A stretch of DNA of 64,000 nt, taken from the NCBI GenBank assembly GCA_025331435.1, contig JAIWNI010000006.1, positions 186,001 through 250,000 on the forward strand, written 5' to 3'. The notes under the pieces are model-generated. The model saw only the letters and a list, made by a program, of their open reading frames with translations, searched no databases and had not been told where the DNA came from. The position numbers were made by a program, and so were the translations under genes. The first letter of the stretch is position 1; the number at the start of each line of letters is the position of its first letter. This stretch comes from Choanephora cucurbitarum. Its lineage: Eukaryota; Mucoromycota; Mucoromycetes; Mucorales; Choanephoraceae. Positions 25,003 to 34,575 of this stretch are shown in pieces.

Positions 25003-25155
25003 GGGTGGTTCTGTCGTTCTATAAATATAATGATATATTTGATCTATTGATAAACAATGCAGGCTAACAAAACGAAGCAGACTAGAAAAAAGACGAAAAA
25101 CAAAAACAAAAAGAAAGAAAAATTAAAAGGATAAGAGTTTCAAGACCGATGTTTA

Positions 25156-26192
25156 TTATTGGTAAATGCCGTTTTGAACAACACGCTTACAGCCATATTC
25201 ACTTCTACCAGCATGACAATCGTCATAATGGTTACAACATCTGACACAGTAATCAGGGTTGTTGGGTTCAACCATGGCAACATAGTAACGGTAGCCATAA
25301 CAGATAGAGTTAGGAGGAGAGCCAGCACCGTGGTTGTCGTATTGTCCACCGTTATCCTTAGTGCTCAATTCATAAGCAGCAGGGTTCAATTTACCAGTAA
25401 CTTGAACGTATTCGGCAGTAGTATTCTTGTAGAAGTAGGCAGACTTGAGCAAAGTGACAGGCATGGTAGAAGCGCCAGGAGCATTGGCACTAGGCTTGGT
25501 ACAGAAAGCAATAGCATTCTTTTCAGAGTTGGCAATAGCATCAATATCAACCTTGCCACCGTTAGCAGCCTTGTTACCAGGACTAGGAGGCAACATCATA
25601 CAGAAATCAGTCTTACTGGTGATTTGAATGGTCAAACCGTAGTTGGCAATGTCATGGGTAGGGCTTGCGGAGGAAGGTTGAGTAGAAGTAGCGGTGGTAG
25701 CTTTCTTGGTAGCGGTAGCCTTCTTGGTAGTGGTAGCTTTCTTGGTAGTGGTAGCTTTCTTGGTAGTGGTAGCCTTCTTGGTGGCAGCAGCCTTCTTAGT
25801 AGTAGCAGCAGCTTTTTTGGAAGTAACCTTCTTGGTAGTGGTACCACTAGTAGCGACACAAAGCTTTTGGCCAATCTTCAAATTGCTACACTTGCTATTG
25901 ACTATTTTTTTCGTTGATAGTTTAGTAGGTGAAAATTTTTATAGGATTTCATGTTTTGATTCTTACTCGAAGTGTTCAATGATTTTAACTTGCTAATAGT
26001 AGTACCGGATTTCTGGGCAGCAAGAGCACACTATTTGATAGTAAGTTAGCATATTACAATTCGGTCTGTTGTTTCAATAATACGTACAGTATCGCCAGCA
26101 ACAACAGTGTAAGTTTTGGAACAGGCAGGAGCAGCTTCAACTGCCATGATTGCAGCAAGACATGCAACGGCTAAGGTGAATGGAGAACGCAT
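25156..26192 (-). CDS. Secreted LysM protein with Lys/Thr/Ala repeat linker
   Basis: Exons 26192-26088, 26030-25967 and 25901-25156 give 304 aa. A signal peptide (about residues 1-20, ending VEAAPA) precedes one LysM domain (residues 27-75: YTVVAGDTCALAAQKSG, then SNLKIGQKLC) that binds chitin or related glycans. A linker of tandem KKATTT/KKAAAT units (about residues 80-125) follows. The C-terminal Cys-rich domain (DFCMML, NSICYGYRYY, DYCVRCCNHYDDC, YGCKRV) is one I cannot name. Secreted to wall or medium, it may mask or bind wall chitin. Both introns fall within the LysM coding region. The 252-codon frame on the other strand is a shadow caused by the repeat. Confidence 0.85.
25690..25830. 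repeat. 18-bp coding tandem repeat in LysM linker
   Basis: Near-perfect copies of gtagtggtagctttcttg (plus-strand view) encode the Lys-Lys-Ala-Thr-Thr-Thr linker. Such arrays easily change copy number; linker length may vary between strains. Confidence 0.8.
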
Positions 26193-26529
26193 TGTATTCT
26201 ATCGGATGGTGATGGTTGTATTATCGAATGAGAGTAATGATATTGAGTTAAAGAAAGTATGAAAGAGATGCCCCTTTAATAAATTAAATCAGAAAGGACT
26301 GGATTGACTTGGAGAGAAAGAAATAGAAAGAATGAAAGAACAAAAAAAAAGTTTATTATCCTGTTGCCCATTTTTATAGTGAATGGAGCCTAGACAGTAA
26401 CATTGGTGCAACATGATATGTCCTTTTTTTAGCTTTAATCACATTGCGCTTTGTCGATCCTTTCCTGTTGCACATTCGATTATGTGTGCGTGTAGTTCTG
26501 TTCTCTTTGTTCGCTACTGCTTTTTTGCT
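26193..26529. other. Promoter side of the LysM gene
   Basis: A purine-rich leader lies between 26193 and about 26350; no gene was seen. An open frame at 26413-26595 on the plus strand is rich in Phe, Ser and Cys but lacks any recognisable motif. Confidence 0.35.
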
Positions 26530-26865
26530 GGTTTAGGTCTTTGGTCTAGCATTTTTCTTTCTCTTATGATCCAGCATAAGAAGGCAAGAGTGTGAGTGTA
26601 CGAGAGGATATTGTTCTGTTTCTTTCAGTATATAAGTCTCGTGTGAATAAAATCCAGATTGTATCTTTCTTTTCTTTTGAACAACCAAGATCCGGCTGCG
26701 GGGATTGGATAGCTCATGAATCATTTTAACTTCAGGGACTACAACGGTCTCCAAATTCGGATTGAAGCTAACACAAATATCCTTAAACAGTAAATAAGCA
26801 TGGACCTTTTGAGCCACTTTTAGGACTTCCGAATTAGGCGTTACCTTTTTGAAGAATGATCATCA
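26530..26865 (-). CDS. Small unrecognised ORF, possibly part of a gene
   Basis: A minus-strand frame reads VAQKVHAYLLFKDICVSFNP, then VVVPEVKMIHELSNPRSRIL and a basic KKRK stretch, ending after 90-100 codons. Composition is that of a folded domain rather than low complexity. It lacks an ATG at its head unless a 29-nt removal after 26862 (ATGATCATTCTTCAAAAAG|gtaacg) is accepted, which is shorter than any other intron here. A tata-like ctatataag lies near 26920 on the same strand. I do not recognise the family, and it could be an exon fragment. Confidence 0.25.
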
Positions 26866-29800
26866 AGAAAAAAAAAGCTGTTGTTCTCTTCAAAGTTCCA
26901 ATTAAGTCAAAGCAACTTATATAGGGAGGGAGGCTGAAAACATGAATGAACAAAAGTAAATAGGCTAGAAGTGAATAAATCAATAAGAACAAAGAAAGTA
27001 GTTATTAGGTATCGGTTGTAGCAGGGTCAACATCAACATTACATACAAACAGACTATGGATAGCAGAAAAAACTACACCTTTACTGGTAACGAAAAAGAG
27101 ACTAGAACATCAATCTGTTTGTTGTTGTTTTTTTTTGGAAGGTTATAAAACAGAAAGAAAAGTGCAAGTAAGCTGAGAAACAAGGAATACCAGTCATTTT
27201 TCATTCGTAAGTCTTTTTTTAACCGCTATTTGGATTATATTTAGATCATGTTCTATTCTTCGTCTGTATTTTGTATTTAGCTTCATAAGTAGGCATCCGC
27301 TTAGCATAGTAAAGGAGTGGATAAGGACAGTCAAAGAAAAGCAAGTATTCATTTCCTCCTTAGCTAATTCTTCATCTCCTTGGTTTGACTTACTCTTTTT
27401 TTAAGACACACATCATAGGCAGTGTCTTATTAGTATTCAATTGCTCCTGTCTTATTGTATCTTTTGTCTTCTATTTTTCTTTTTTATCACAAGATAAAAA
27501 AAAACTAGTTTTGTCCTTGATTCTGGACACCTTTTTAGTCGACAACTCATGCTGTAATGGCCAAAAAAACTGTTGTGTCCACGAATCATTTGCTACACAT
27601 ATATGCATTTCTTAACGTCTGTTACTAGATTTCATTAGCAAAATGTCTCGTGCTCATGAGACATTACCATGTCTCTATAGCCTAAATTAAGTTAACTGTA
27701 TAGTATGGCCTACAAAACTGCATAATGGTCGCTTTATCAAAATGCTCTATTGTCCTTTCCATAGCAAAATGAACAATCCATCATAGAAAGGTACTGACTG
27801 GTGACGCATTTGAGTTTGATAGCTTTCTTGGTTCAACAGGATTTTCTACCTCTTTTTTTAATTTTTCTATGTTGCTCAATAGTGTGTAACACTGTCTTAT
27901 TACGCACAGCTTAAAAAAAGAAAAGAAAGAGAGAGCTTGTTTATCATGATGATCGTGATGGTACAACGAGCAAAAACGCTTTTGACCATCAGTGCTTTTT
28001 GTTTTCCTTTTGGCCATAGAAGAGACTTATCTAAATCGTTTGACGGATTCCATGATGTGTCAATACCAGCAATTCTAAAAATGTGATATCCCGACTCAAG
28101 TTTCAGAATGTTAGTTTGGATGATTGACAGTTAAACAACGGAGAATTTTTTTTTGGAGGAACAGATCGTGCCTTTTACCTTTTATTTGCATCCGAAAAGG
28201 AGTGATGTGTAACTCATTTTGTTTCTATGATAAGCCTAATTCTTCTATCCTACCCTTCAGTGTACACATTTTATACTTTTCTTCTTTATGATAATGTAAC
28301 ATGATATTAGTGTGCTTGGCTGATTCAATTGGCTTCCATACTATCTAAATTAAAAAGTCCTGACAAAAGCAGACAAGCAACTCGTCTTGCTTTTATTTTC
28401 TTTTAAAAATAAACTAGTAAGATACACGTTCATTAACTACATCTAAGTCTTATGCTTTATTGGTTCTATTTCAATCTATTCGATTTCTACTTTTGTATAA
28501 TCTTTTTCCACAGTTGAGCTCGATCAAATAAATCATGGCCATCTTTGCCAAAAAGGAGAAATGGATTTTTACAACATACTTCATAAGGCCTGACTCGAAC
28601 TGACTCGAACTGTTATGGTCACAAAGACTGAAAAAAGATAATGTCTTGTAAAAAAAAACGAGTTAGGGTCAAGAAAATAGCGATCGCAATCAATACAATA
28701 TGGCAAGCTCCAAGAGCAGGAGCACAAGTTCCAGAATTCACACATTGCTTCAATTCGCTTAAAGAGAAGTCTATATGATACATATTGGTCCTTAGAAGAA
28801 TCATTAGGCATTGTCTGCAGATGTTGAAGAAAAGAAAGATAACAAGAAATCAGTTTTTGAGTACTTAACAGTGACGTATAAAAAGGCGCCTGGTTACTTG
28901 ATTGGTTGTTTATCACTCTGTGTTGTCTAAGGCACTATGACGCGCAAGCTATTATCGAGAAACGTATGTGTTTTATGTACACGCAACACCTTGTATAGCA
29001 AACAAATAATCTTTATTCGAAATGATGCTACTTACAATTCTTGTAACAAGCCTCCTAATCTGTCAAGTGTCTACTATCAAATACCTCTTGCCATTACGAT
29101 ATGCTGGCTATAGCAAATTTCGAATTTATGATTGATGCTAATGCTAATCAAATAATTGAGTACAAAAATGAAGGACAATGGCTGTCTGAAATCTCACTAG
29201 CATATATAGAAATAACTAACTGACGTTCTTCTACAATATTTGCTGTCAGGTTTTTCGTAACTCGTTAGATATGTAGTTTGTGGTTGATTTCAACGAAAAA
29301 AAAAGCAAGAATGGTTGTGAATTGAACAATAAAAACCCTTTTTGTTCGAAAGAAACTAAGGTCAAATGATCGACATTATCGCCTGCTTTTGTCTGAGGTA
29401 AATTGTAATTTTGTCTTACAAATGTTCGAACTTTACTCTGCAGGTTATTTAAAATACGAAGCTAAGTCTTACTTGCTTTGCGATTTCGTGTATTATCTGT
29501 ATTCGTTTACTTTGATATCACATTACAGATTGTCTTTTTGGACAATCTAATTAGAATGTATCCTTTGTGCTGTTGACACCAAATGGTCAGACTCTTCGAT
29601 AAGAAAAAAAATAGGTTTCATATAATTTAAATTACTTTTGCATTAAAGCCATTGAGACTTTTATATGAAAAGTAGAGATGTAGTGCAACCAGTTTTGGTA
29701 GACTTTTGAGATAATTCAATCTGTACAGGAGTTGTTATTGTAAAGATTTTGATAGGAAACTTCTTAGAAATTTAGTTGGAAGACTATACAGAAAAGTCAA

Positions 29801-29997
29801 TGGTTGAAATAAGACGAAATTAGTTCCATTCAGCATATGAGACTCATCTAAGTACTGGGAGTGTAAAGCAAATGGAAGCCTCAAATCCTTGATAAGCACT
29901 CTTGTTCATTGGGTTAGCGCATCTTCTATGGATTGAATATTTTCTCTTTGCGTAATACCTATTAGAAGATAGATTTAGAAATCAAAAGATTCAGCTA
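26866..29997. other. 3.1 kb without a supported gene
   Basis: AT-rich, many T tracts. Open frames at 27385-27615 (+), 27781-28017 (-) and 28581-28916 (-) carry no known domain. No transposon ends or relic catalytic boxes were spotted. Confidence 0.4.
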
Positions 29998-30098
29998 CAG
30001 TCATCCCCCGATTTAGGGAACAGTCATGGTTCCCTCGACACCGTTCCCTAAATCAAAATCGTTCCTTATATTTCGTTCCCTAAATCGGGGGATGACTG
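29998..30098. mobile_element. 101-bp MITE with 24-bp perfect inverted ends
   Basis: The ends begin cagtcatcccccgattta on the left and are exactly mirrored on the right, flanked by TA (29996-29997 and 30099-30100). The motif gttccctaaatc is repeated again in the core. Termini and TA duplication are typical of pogo/Tigger-type MITEs. It lies 50 bp from the left end of the DIRS element. Confidence 0.85.
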
Positions 30099-30178
30099 TA
30101 CAACTATAGTTAGGACTGGTTATTACTGAAAAAGCATGAGACCCTTTCAATACGATTGTTGACGAAGCGAAGTCAGGA

Positions 30179-30286
30179 AATGTGGTACAGGCTCCAAGAG
30201 CCGCGCTTTATTTTCCTTTTTTAAAAATTTATAATATATATAACTAAATAAAAATATAATGTCCCCTTTTCCCTTATACCTTCAAA
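30179..30286. repeat. Left inverted terminal repeat of the DIRS element
   Basis: Runs from aatgtggtacaggctcc to cttataccttcaaa and is the reverse complement of 34281-34388. The AT-rich middle (taatatatataactaaat) is likely to act in transcription start or termination. Confidence 0.9.
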
Positions 30287-30346
30287 TGCTAAGTATTCAT
30301 ATAATTCAATTTTTTTTTTTTTTGTAAGGGAGGGGTAAAAGTAGCT

Positions 30347-31717
30347 TCAACCAAAGTATTTCTTGAAGAGTGTTTTATACCAATTGGGTGGGTGTACCAC
30401 ATTTCCTGACTTCGCTTCGTCAACAATCGTATTGTTGGTCGTTCCTACAACAATCCTCCTTGACTCAGCTTCGTCAGTCAATGTGGTATGGTTCTCCGTA
30501 AGTGAAAAAATTGAATTGGCAATGGATGTACTGGATGATTGTTGAGCTCGTGGCTTATAGTAATAACGTTCGAAGGTATTGGCATTGCTGCTCCAATTTG
30601 CGTGTTGTTTAACTGCTTGAATAGAATGTGACTTCTCCACCGCCTTTGTGCTTGAGGCTGATCTGATTGAATGTGCTTTGTATTTGTTGGTGTCTATGCC
30701 TGCTTGCTTCATCAAAGATTTTATCCAGTTGGACACTGTAGAGGGTCTTACTGAGGTGGTTTCTTTTTCAATGTTCCCTAAATACGTAAGAAATAGTGTA
30801 TGGTCCTTTGGGAGTGATCTTCGAACTGATGTTGTTTGTTGAGTAAAAAAATATAATGTTGTTGTGGGGCATAGTTCCCTGTCTTCAATCAGCCCTAATT
30901 GTGTTGACTTCATATTGGCTTCTTTAGCTTCTGGAAAGTGTAGAACCACTGATATAGCTTGGTCTTCTTCTGTTTTGAAATGCACATGTTGAAATTGCAG
31001 TCGTCCTATATCAGATCTAGGGCGCGCCATAGTAGCTAAGCATAAGAGTATGAGTGTCTTCTGTTGTAAGTCTGACAATGTAAGATTCGTATTGTCTGCC
31101 CAATTATTTTTGACGAAAGTAGTGAGTATGTCTGTGTCCCAAGTAATCATATCAGCTTCTTTTGGGATTCGTATGTCTTGACGTCGCTTGGCTTGAAAAA
31201 ACTGCATGATTTTTTCTTGTTGAGCTAATGGTGGTTGTGTTGGATGAAGTACTTTAAATACTGATGCTATCGCGGAACGGATTCCGTTAAGATGCTGTAC
31301 TGAGTAAGACCGGTTTTCCATCAGGAACTTAAACACATTGTCCACGCTGTATTCTTCTGGGTTTTCTGCTGGGTGTTGTTGCTTACACCAACCTTCCCAT
31401 TTTCGCCAACCATTGTTGTATAGTCTGTTAGTATTGCGTCTAGTGGCATGTGTCAGAAATTCAATCTCATCTTCTGTCAAACCATCTTTCTTTCGCTTCT
31501 TCCTGATAACTTCCAAGCGATCATCGTCCACCTTTGTACTTGGAATATCATTGGCTCGGCTAGTTGCTTCATCCGTAGTATTACCGGAAACCAATGCTGT
31601 GTCGTCCACAGTGGTGTTATCAAAACTGCTGATGCAATTTTTTGTCGTTTCAACTTCTGTAATACTTGTGGTATCAGTTTCCACGGGGGAAACAGGTACA
31701 TTCCTTTTGTCTTCCAT
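30347..31717 (-). CDS. DIRS tyrosine recombinase
   Basis: 456 codons from the ATG at 31717 to the stop at 30347; the true start is uncertain because the frame stays open far upstream. The core-binding domain begins near KKDGLTEDEIEFLTHATRR. Catalytic-domain signatures are LATMARPRSDIGRL (first Arg), AHSIRSASSTKA (H-x-x-R) and KQHANWSSNANTFERYYYKP (His/Trp box and nucleophilic Tyr). It would integrate the circular DNA copy without a target duplication. It overlaps the end of the RT frame by 241 nt. The C-terminal 30-35 residues are encoded by the internal complementary region, so replication needs constrain the protein sequence there. Confidence 0.9.
   Translation of the reverse strand: MEDKRNVPVSPVETDTTSITEVETTKNCISSFDNTTVDDTALVSGNTTDEATSRANDIPSTKVDDDRLEVIRKKRKKDGLTEDEIEFLTHATRRNTNRLYNNGWRKWEGWCKQQHPAENPEEYSVDNVFKFLMENRSYSVQHLNGIRSAIASVFKVLHPTQPPLAQQEKIMQFFQAKRRQDIRIPKEADMITWDTDILTTFVKNNWADNTNLTLSDLQQKTLILLCLATMARPRSDIGRLQFQHVHFKTEEDQAISVVLHFPEAKEANMKSTQLGLIEDRELCPTTTLYFFTQQTTSVRRSLPKDHTLFLTYLGNIEKETTSVRPSTVSNWIKSLMKQAGIDTNKYKAHSIRSASSTKAVEKSHSIQAVKQHANWSSNANTFERYYYKPRAQQSSSTSIANSIFSLTENHTTLTDEAESRRIVVGTTNNTIVDEAKSGNVVHPPNWYKTLFKKYFG
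30395..30488. repeat. Internal complementary region of the DIRS element
   Basis: The first part (taccacatttcctgac to aatcgtatt) complements the outer left end, and the second part (attgttggtcgttcc to caatgtggta) complements the outer right end. They are fused through one ATT. In DIRS replication models this region templates closure of the circular DNA. It also encodes the C-terminus of the recombinase. Confidence 0.9.
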
Positions 31718-33531
31718 GTCTGGCTGAAGGCATCGAGGGCTGTTGCTGCTGGATCTGGTCGTAGGCTGTAGAATGTTTCTAGTTGATGGTTGGTGCGCGA
31801 CGCAAAGGCGTCGACGAGTAATGGTCCCCATGTTTTGTTGATCTTGTTGAACGTCTTCCTCGGTAAGTGTACTTCGTATAATGGATTTTTTATTGACTTC
31901 CGACTGAGTTGATCTGCTTGAATATTGTTTACGCCCGGAATATGTTGATATTCTACTGTAAGGTTGAACTCGTTGCATAAATCTTGTATTTGTACCGCCA
32001 GTTGTTGTAGTACTGGTGAGGATGTGCCTCCTGATTTGGTTACAAATTTTAGTGCGGTAATATTGTCTGTATAAATCTTTATCGTGTTGTTTCTGTATTT
32101 TCGCGCATGGAGTTGAAGTGCGAATAAGATTGCTGATAATTCTCGAACATTGATGGATTGGTGTTTTTCTTCTTCGGTCCAATAACCTGTTGTTTCGAGT
32201 TCGGATGATGTGACTCCCCATGCGATATCGGAAGCGTCGACATGAATCGTAAGTGCCGGTTTCTGGTTGTCGATTTTTTGAATTGGTAAGCCATTTTTGT
32301 TCGTCACAAAGTTCATCCACCATTGTAACTCTTCGCTGCTGTTGTTGGTGATCGTAAACTGTGAGTCCCATTTCTGATGATGTCTGTGAAGGCTGTATGC
32401 GAGATCTCTTTGTAAGTACCTTATGTGCAATAGAGCGTCCCCGATTGCTGGTATCATTGACGTCATTTTTCCTAATAGACTGGCGTACCATCTGCATGTC
32501 CTCTTGGGTTGATTCAAGGCTTGTTTGATTCTGCTGATCAGTTTTTGAATTTTTTGTGTAGGTGCTGAAATCTTCATTGATCGTGTGTTGAAGTGAAAGC
32601 CTAGAAACTCCTGTTTGTGTAACGGAGTTAGTATGCTTTTTTCGTAATTTATGATGAAACCAAGTGATTCTAGATGGGATATGACCTGCTTGCTGACGTT
32701 GTACATTTCTTCTTTTGTCTTTGCTAATATGCATATGTCGTCTAGATAGTAAACTAATCGAACGCTTTGTTTTCTTAGGTATTCTATCGCAAATCTCATT
32801 ATTTTTGAGAAGATCCGAGGACTGACACTCATGCCAAACGCCAGTGTCTTGTATTGATAGACCACTCCTTGATTCAGAAACGTGAGATACTTGCGTGATT
32901 GCGGATGAAGTGGGACTACTGTGTACGCATCCTTCAAATCCAATTTGCAAATCAAGTCGTTTTTTTCTACAATTTCTCTTAAGGCTGGGATGCCTTCCAT
33001 CTTGAAATGGTGACACTGAATGAAGTTGTTGATTCTCTGGCAATCCAATATTGGTCGTCTCTTGTTGGGTTCCTGGATTGTGAAGAAATTGGATAGGAAA
33101 TCTGTATTTTGGGACGGTGATATTTCGATAATATCTGCTTGAATAAATTTGTTGACAGCTTCGTTTACAGCTTGTTGTTCTGTTTGGTTCAAATGTAGTG
33201 GTCGTATTTTCCATGGTTGAGGTGTTGATGTAAATTGAATTCGGTATCCCTGTTGTACTACTGAGAGGGGCCAACTGTGTGATGTGATTGTTTTCCATTG
33301 TTGATAGAATTGTGTTAGTCTTCCCCCAGGCTTGATGCCGTCCGAAGGAGTGATGTAATGTTGATTGATTATGTGTGGAGAGGATTTGGAGTTGCTTGGA
33401 GGACTTGGAGGAGTTAGTTTTGTTGTTGTTGGTTGTTGTTTTGGTGCTGATAGTTGTTGTTGTTGTTGTTGTTGTGTTGAGTGTTGAGCCCTCCACTCGG
33501 GCCCTTGCCAAAAAAAGAACCTCGTCCTCCT
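31477..33531 (-). CDS. DIRS reverse transcriptase-RNase H
   Basis: The frame is open from 33531 to a stop at 31477 and overlaps the gag-like frame by about 118 nt in the -1 phase, so expression by frameshift or re-initiation is likely. An ATG-independent N-terminus (GGRLTQFYQQWKTITSHSW) matches DIRS polymerases. RT motifs include LDCQRINNFIQ, KLDLKDAYTVVPLHPQS, the catalytic YLDD in VYYLDDICILAK, and EFLGFHFNTRSM. RNase H follows with HVDASDIAWGV, INVRELSAILFAL, YTDNITALKF and ADQLSR. A post-RH stretch (DAFASRTNHQLETFYSLRPD) is typical of DIRS and Pao-like proteins. All catalytic acids are present. Confidence 0.92.
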   Translation of the reverse strand, partial: RRTRFFFWQGPEWRAQHSTQQQQQQQLSAPKQQPTTTKLTPPSPPSNSKSSPHIINQHYITPSDGIKPGGRLTQFYQQWKTITSHSWPLSVVQQGYRIQFTSTPQPWKIRPLHLNQTEQQAVNEAVNKFIQADIIEISPSQNTDFLSNFFTIQEPNKRRPILDCQRINNFIQCHHFKMEGIPALREIVEKNDLICKLDLKDAYTVVPLHPQSRKYLTFLNQGVVYQYKTLAFGMSVSPRIFSKIMRFAIEYLRKQSVRLVYYLDDICILAKTKEEMYNVSKQVISHLESLGFIINYEKSILTPLHKQEFLGFHFNTRSMKISAPTQKIQKLISRIKQALNQPKRTCRWYASLLGKMTSMIPAIGDALLHIRYLQRDLAYSLHRHHQKWDSQFTITNNSSEELQWWMNFVTNKNGLPIQKIDNQKPALTIHVDASDIAWGVTSSELETTGYWTEEEKHQSINVRELSAILFALQLHARKYRNNTIKIYTDNITALKFVTKSGGTSSPVLQQLAVQIQDLCNEFNLTVEYQHIPGVNNIQADQLSRKSIKNPLYEVHLPRKTFNKINKTWGPLLVDAFASRTNHQLETFYSLRPDPAATALDAFSQTWKTKGMYLFPPWKLIPQVLQKLKRQKIASAVLITPLWTTQHWFPVILRMKQLAEPMIFQVQRWTMIAWKLSGRSERKMV

Positions 33532-34256
33532 CTAAAGTTTCTGTATCCTCTGTTGTTCCCACGGCCTCTGCTAAATCCATTTCCTCGTCCTCTGTTGTTT
33601 GAGGATGAAGTTTTCTGAAGTAACTCTTTCTCAAATCTTGCTTGATACATGTTTTGTAAGAATTCATCGCTGAAAGCGTTGGTGTACTTAGTGTTGTCTT
33701 TTTTGGGTGCTTGGTGACGAATACTGTCTGGGATGTTGAGGGCATCGATGGCAAAGTTTTTTGCAACTCGCTCTTGGTTTTTTGCTTGGGTAAATCCAAA
33801 GACTGCCAAACGTTTGCTTTGTTCCTTTGCTCGCTGTAAAACCGTTCGAGCTTCTTCCAAGGTGTTGGTCTGTTCCAAGGTGTATTGGATTTCTTCGAAG
33901 ATTTCAGTAGCAACTTTTGCTTGAAATCTTGTAATTTCTGTAACGTCATATATCTTCGAAATAATATCTGAGGTGTCAGTTTTGTGTTTACTGATTTCTC
34001 TGTACAATTCATTGTTGATACGTTCTGGGGTTGTCCAGTTGTCCAAAGCGTATTTTTTGGATTCCCGTTTAAATCTTCTAAAGTTGTCGTCTTGCTGTGG
34101 TTCACTGACGGTTTCCAATTCGGCAAGGATTTCCACTGGTATGGGTTGTCCCTGATGTTTATTTTCTTGTTCTTGTGTGAATCTACGAACGAACTCTGCG
34201 TATAATGCGTCCATAGTTTGCTCATTGATGTTGAATTCATTATCGTGATCCCCCAT
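33414..34256 (-). CDS. DIRS gag-like protein
   Basis: 280 aa from the ATG at 34256. The N-terminal half is helical and acidic/basic (MDALYAEFVRRFTQEQENK). The C-terminal part is an RGG-type nucleic-acid-binding tail (NNRGRGNGFSRGRGNNRGY) ending in an Asn/Gln run. No zinc knuckle is present. Position and composition fit the first gene of DIRS elements, the putative capsid or RNA-binding protein. Confidence 0.8.
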   Translation of the reverse strand: MGDHDNEFNINEQTMDALYAEFVRRFTQEQENKHQGQPIPVEILAELETVSEPQQDDNFRRFKRESKKYALDNWTTPERINNELYREISKHKTDTSDIISKIYDVTEITRFQAKVATEIFEEIQYTLEQTNTLEEARTVLQRAKEQSKRLAVFGFTQAKNQERVAKNFAIDALNIPDSIRHQAPKKDNTKYTNAFSDEFLQNMYQARFEKELLQKTSSSNNRGRGNGFSRGRGNNRGYRNFRGGRGSFFGKGPSGGLNTQHNNNNNNNYQHQNNNQQQQN

Positions 34257-34280
34257 AATTTTCTCCACGAATGCGCGGCT

Positions 34281-34388
34281 TTTGAAGGTATAAGGGAAAA
34301 GGGGACATTATATTTTTATTTAGTTATATATATTATAAATTTTTAAAAAAGGAAAATAAAGCGCGGCTCTTGGAGCCTGTACCACATT
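34281..34388. repeat. Right inverted terminal repeat of the DIRS element
   Basis: Mirror of 30179-30286. It lies just upstream of the gag-like gene on the minus strand and so probably holds the element's promoter. Confidence 0.9.
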
Positions 34389-34474
34389 GACTGACGAAGC
34401 TGAGTCAAGGAGGATTGTTGTAGGAACGACCAACAATACTTACTGTTTTTTGAATACGAGTTTGCGTTGAGATA

Positions 34475-34575
34475 AAAATTAATTTACGCTGACATTAAAA
34501 GAATATTTACGTCAAGGTAAAAATAGTTTTGCGTTGCTTAGTAATAAATTTTGCACCAAGAGATTAGAATATATA
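34475..34575 (+). repeat. Outer segment of the left arm, separated by the Crypton
   Basis: Reverse complement of 44685-44785. It contains subterminal half-sites of the kind tttacgctgac, tttacgtcaagg and ttttgcgttgc. It begins 37 bp from the right end of the DIRS element. Confidence 0.85.

Larger units (their letters stand above)
30149..34437 (-). mobile_element. DIRS-type tyrosine-recombinase retrotransposon, structurally complete
   Basis: The 4289-bp element has 108-bp inverted terminal repeats (30179-30286 and 34281-34388, no mismatch seen), extra terminal segments of about 30-50 bp outside them, and an internal complementary region (30395-30488). Three genes lie on the minus strand: gag-like, RT-RNaseH and tyrosine recombinase. 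It starts and ends with AAT. No target duplication is seen, as expected for recombinase-mediated insertion. The internal region copies the outer left segment joined to the outer right segment through one shared AAT, exactly the junction of a circular intermediate. No methyltransferase domain was noticed. All frames are open, so it may be active or recently so. Confidence 0.93.

Noticed and set aside
25159..25917. 252-codon plus-strand frame over the LysM gene
   Set aside because: Antisense shadow created by the 18-bp repeats; it has no start context, domain or intron logic.
31718..34240. Upstream 840 codons of the 1297-codon frame as a real protein
   Set aside because: They overlap the gag and RT genes in another phase; composition is that of a frame-shifted shadow, and domains appear only in the last third.
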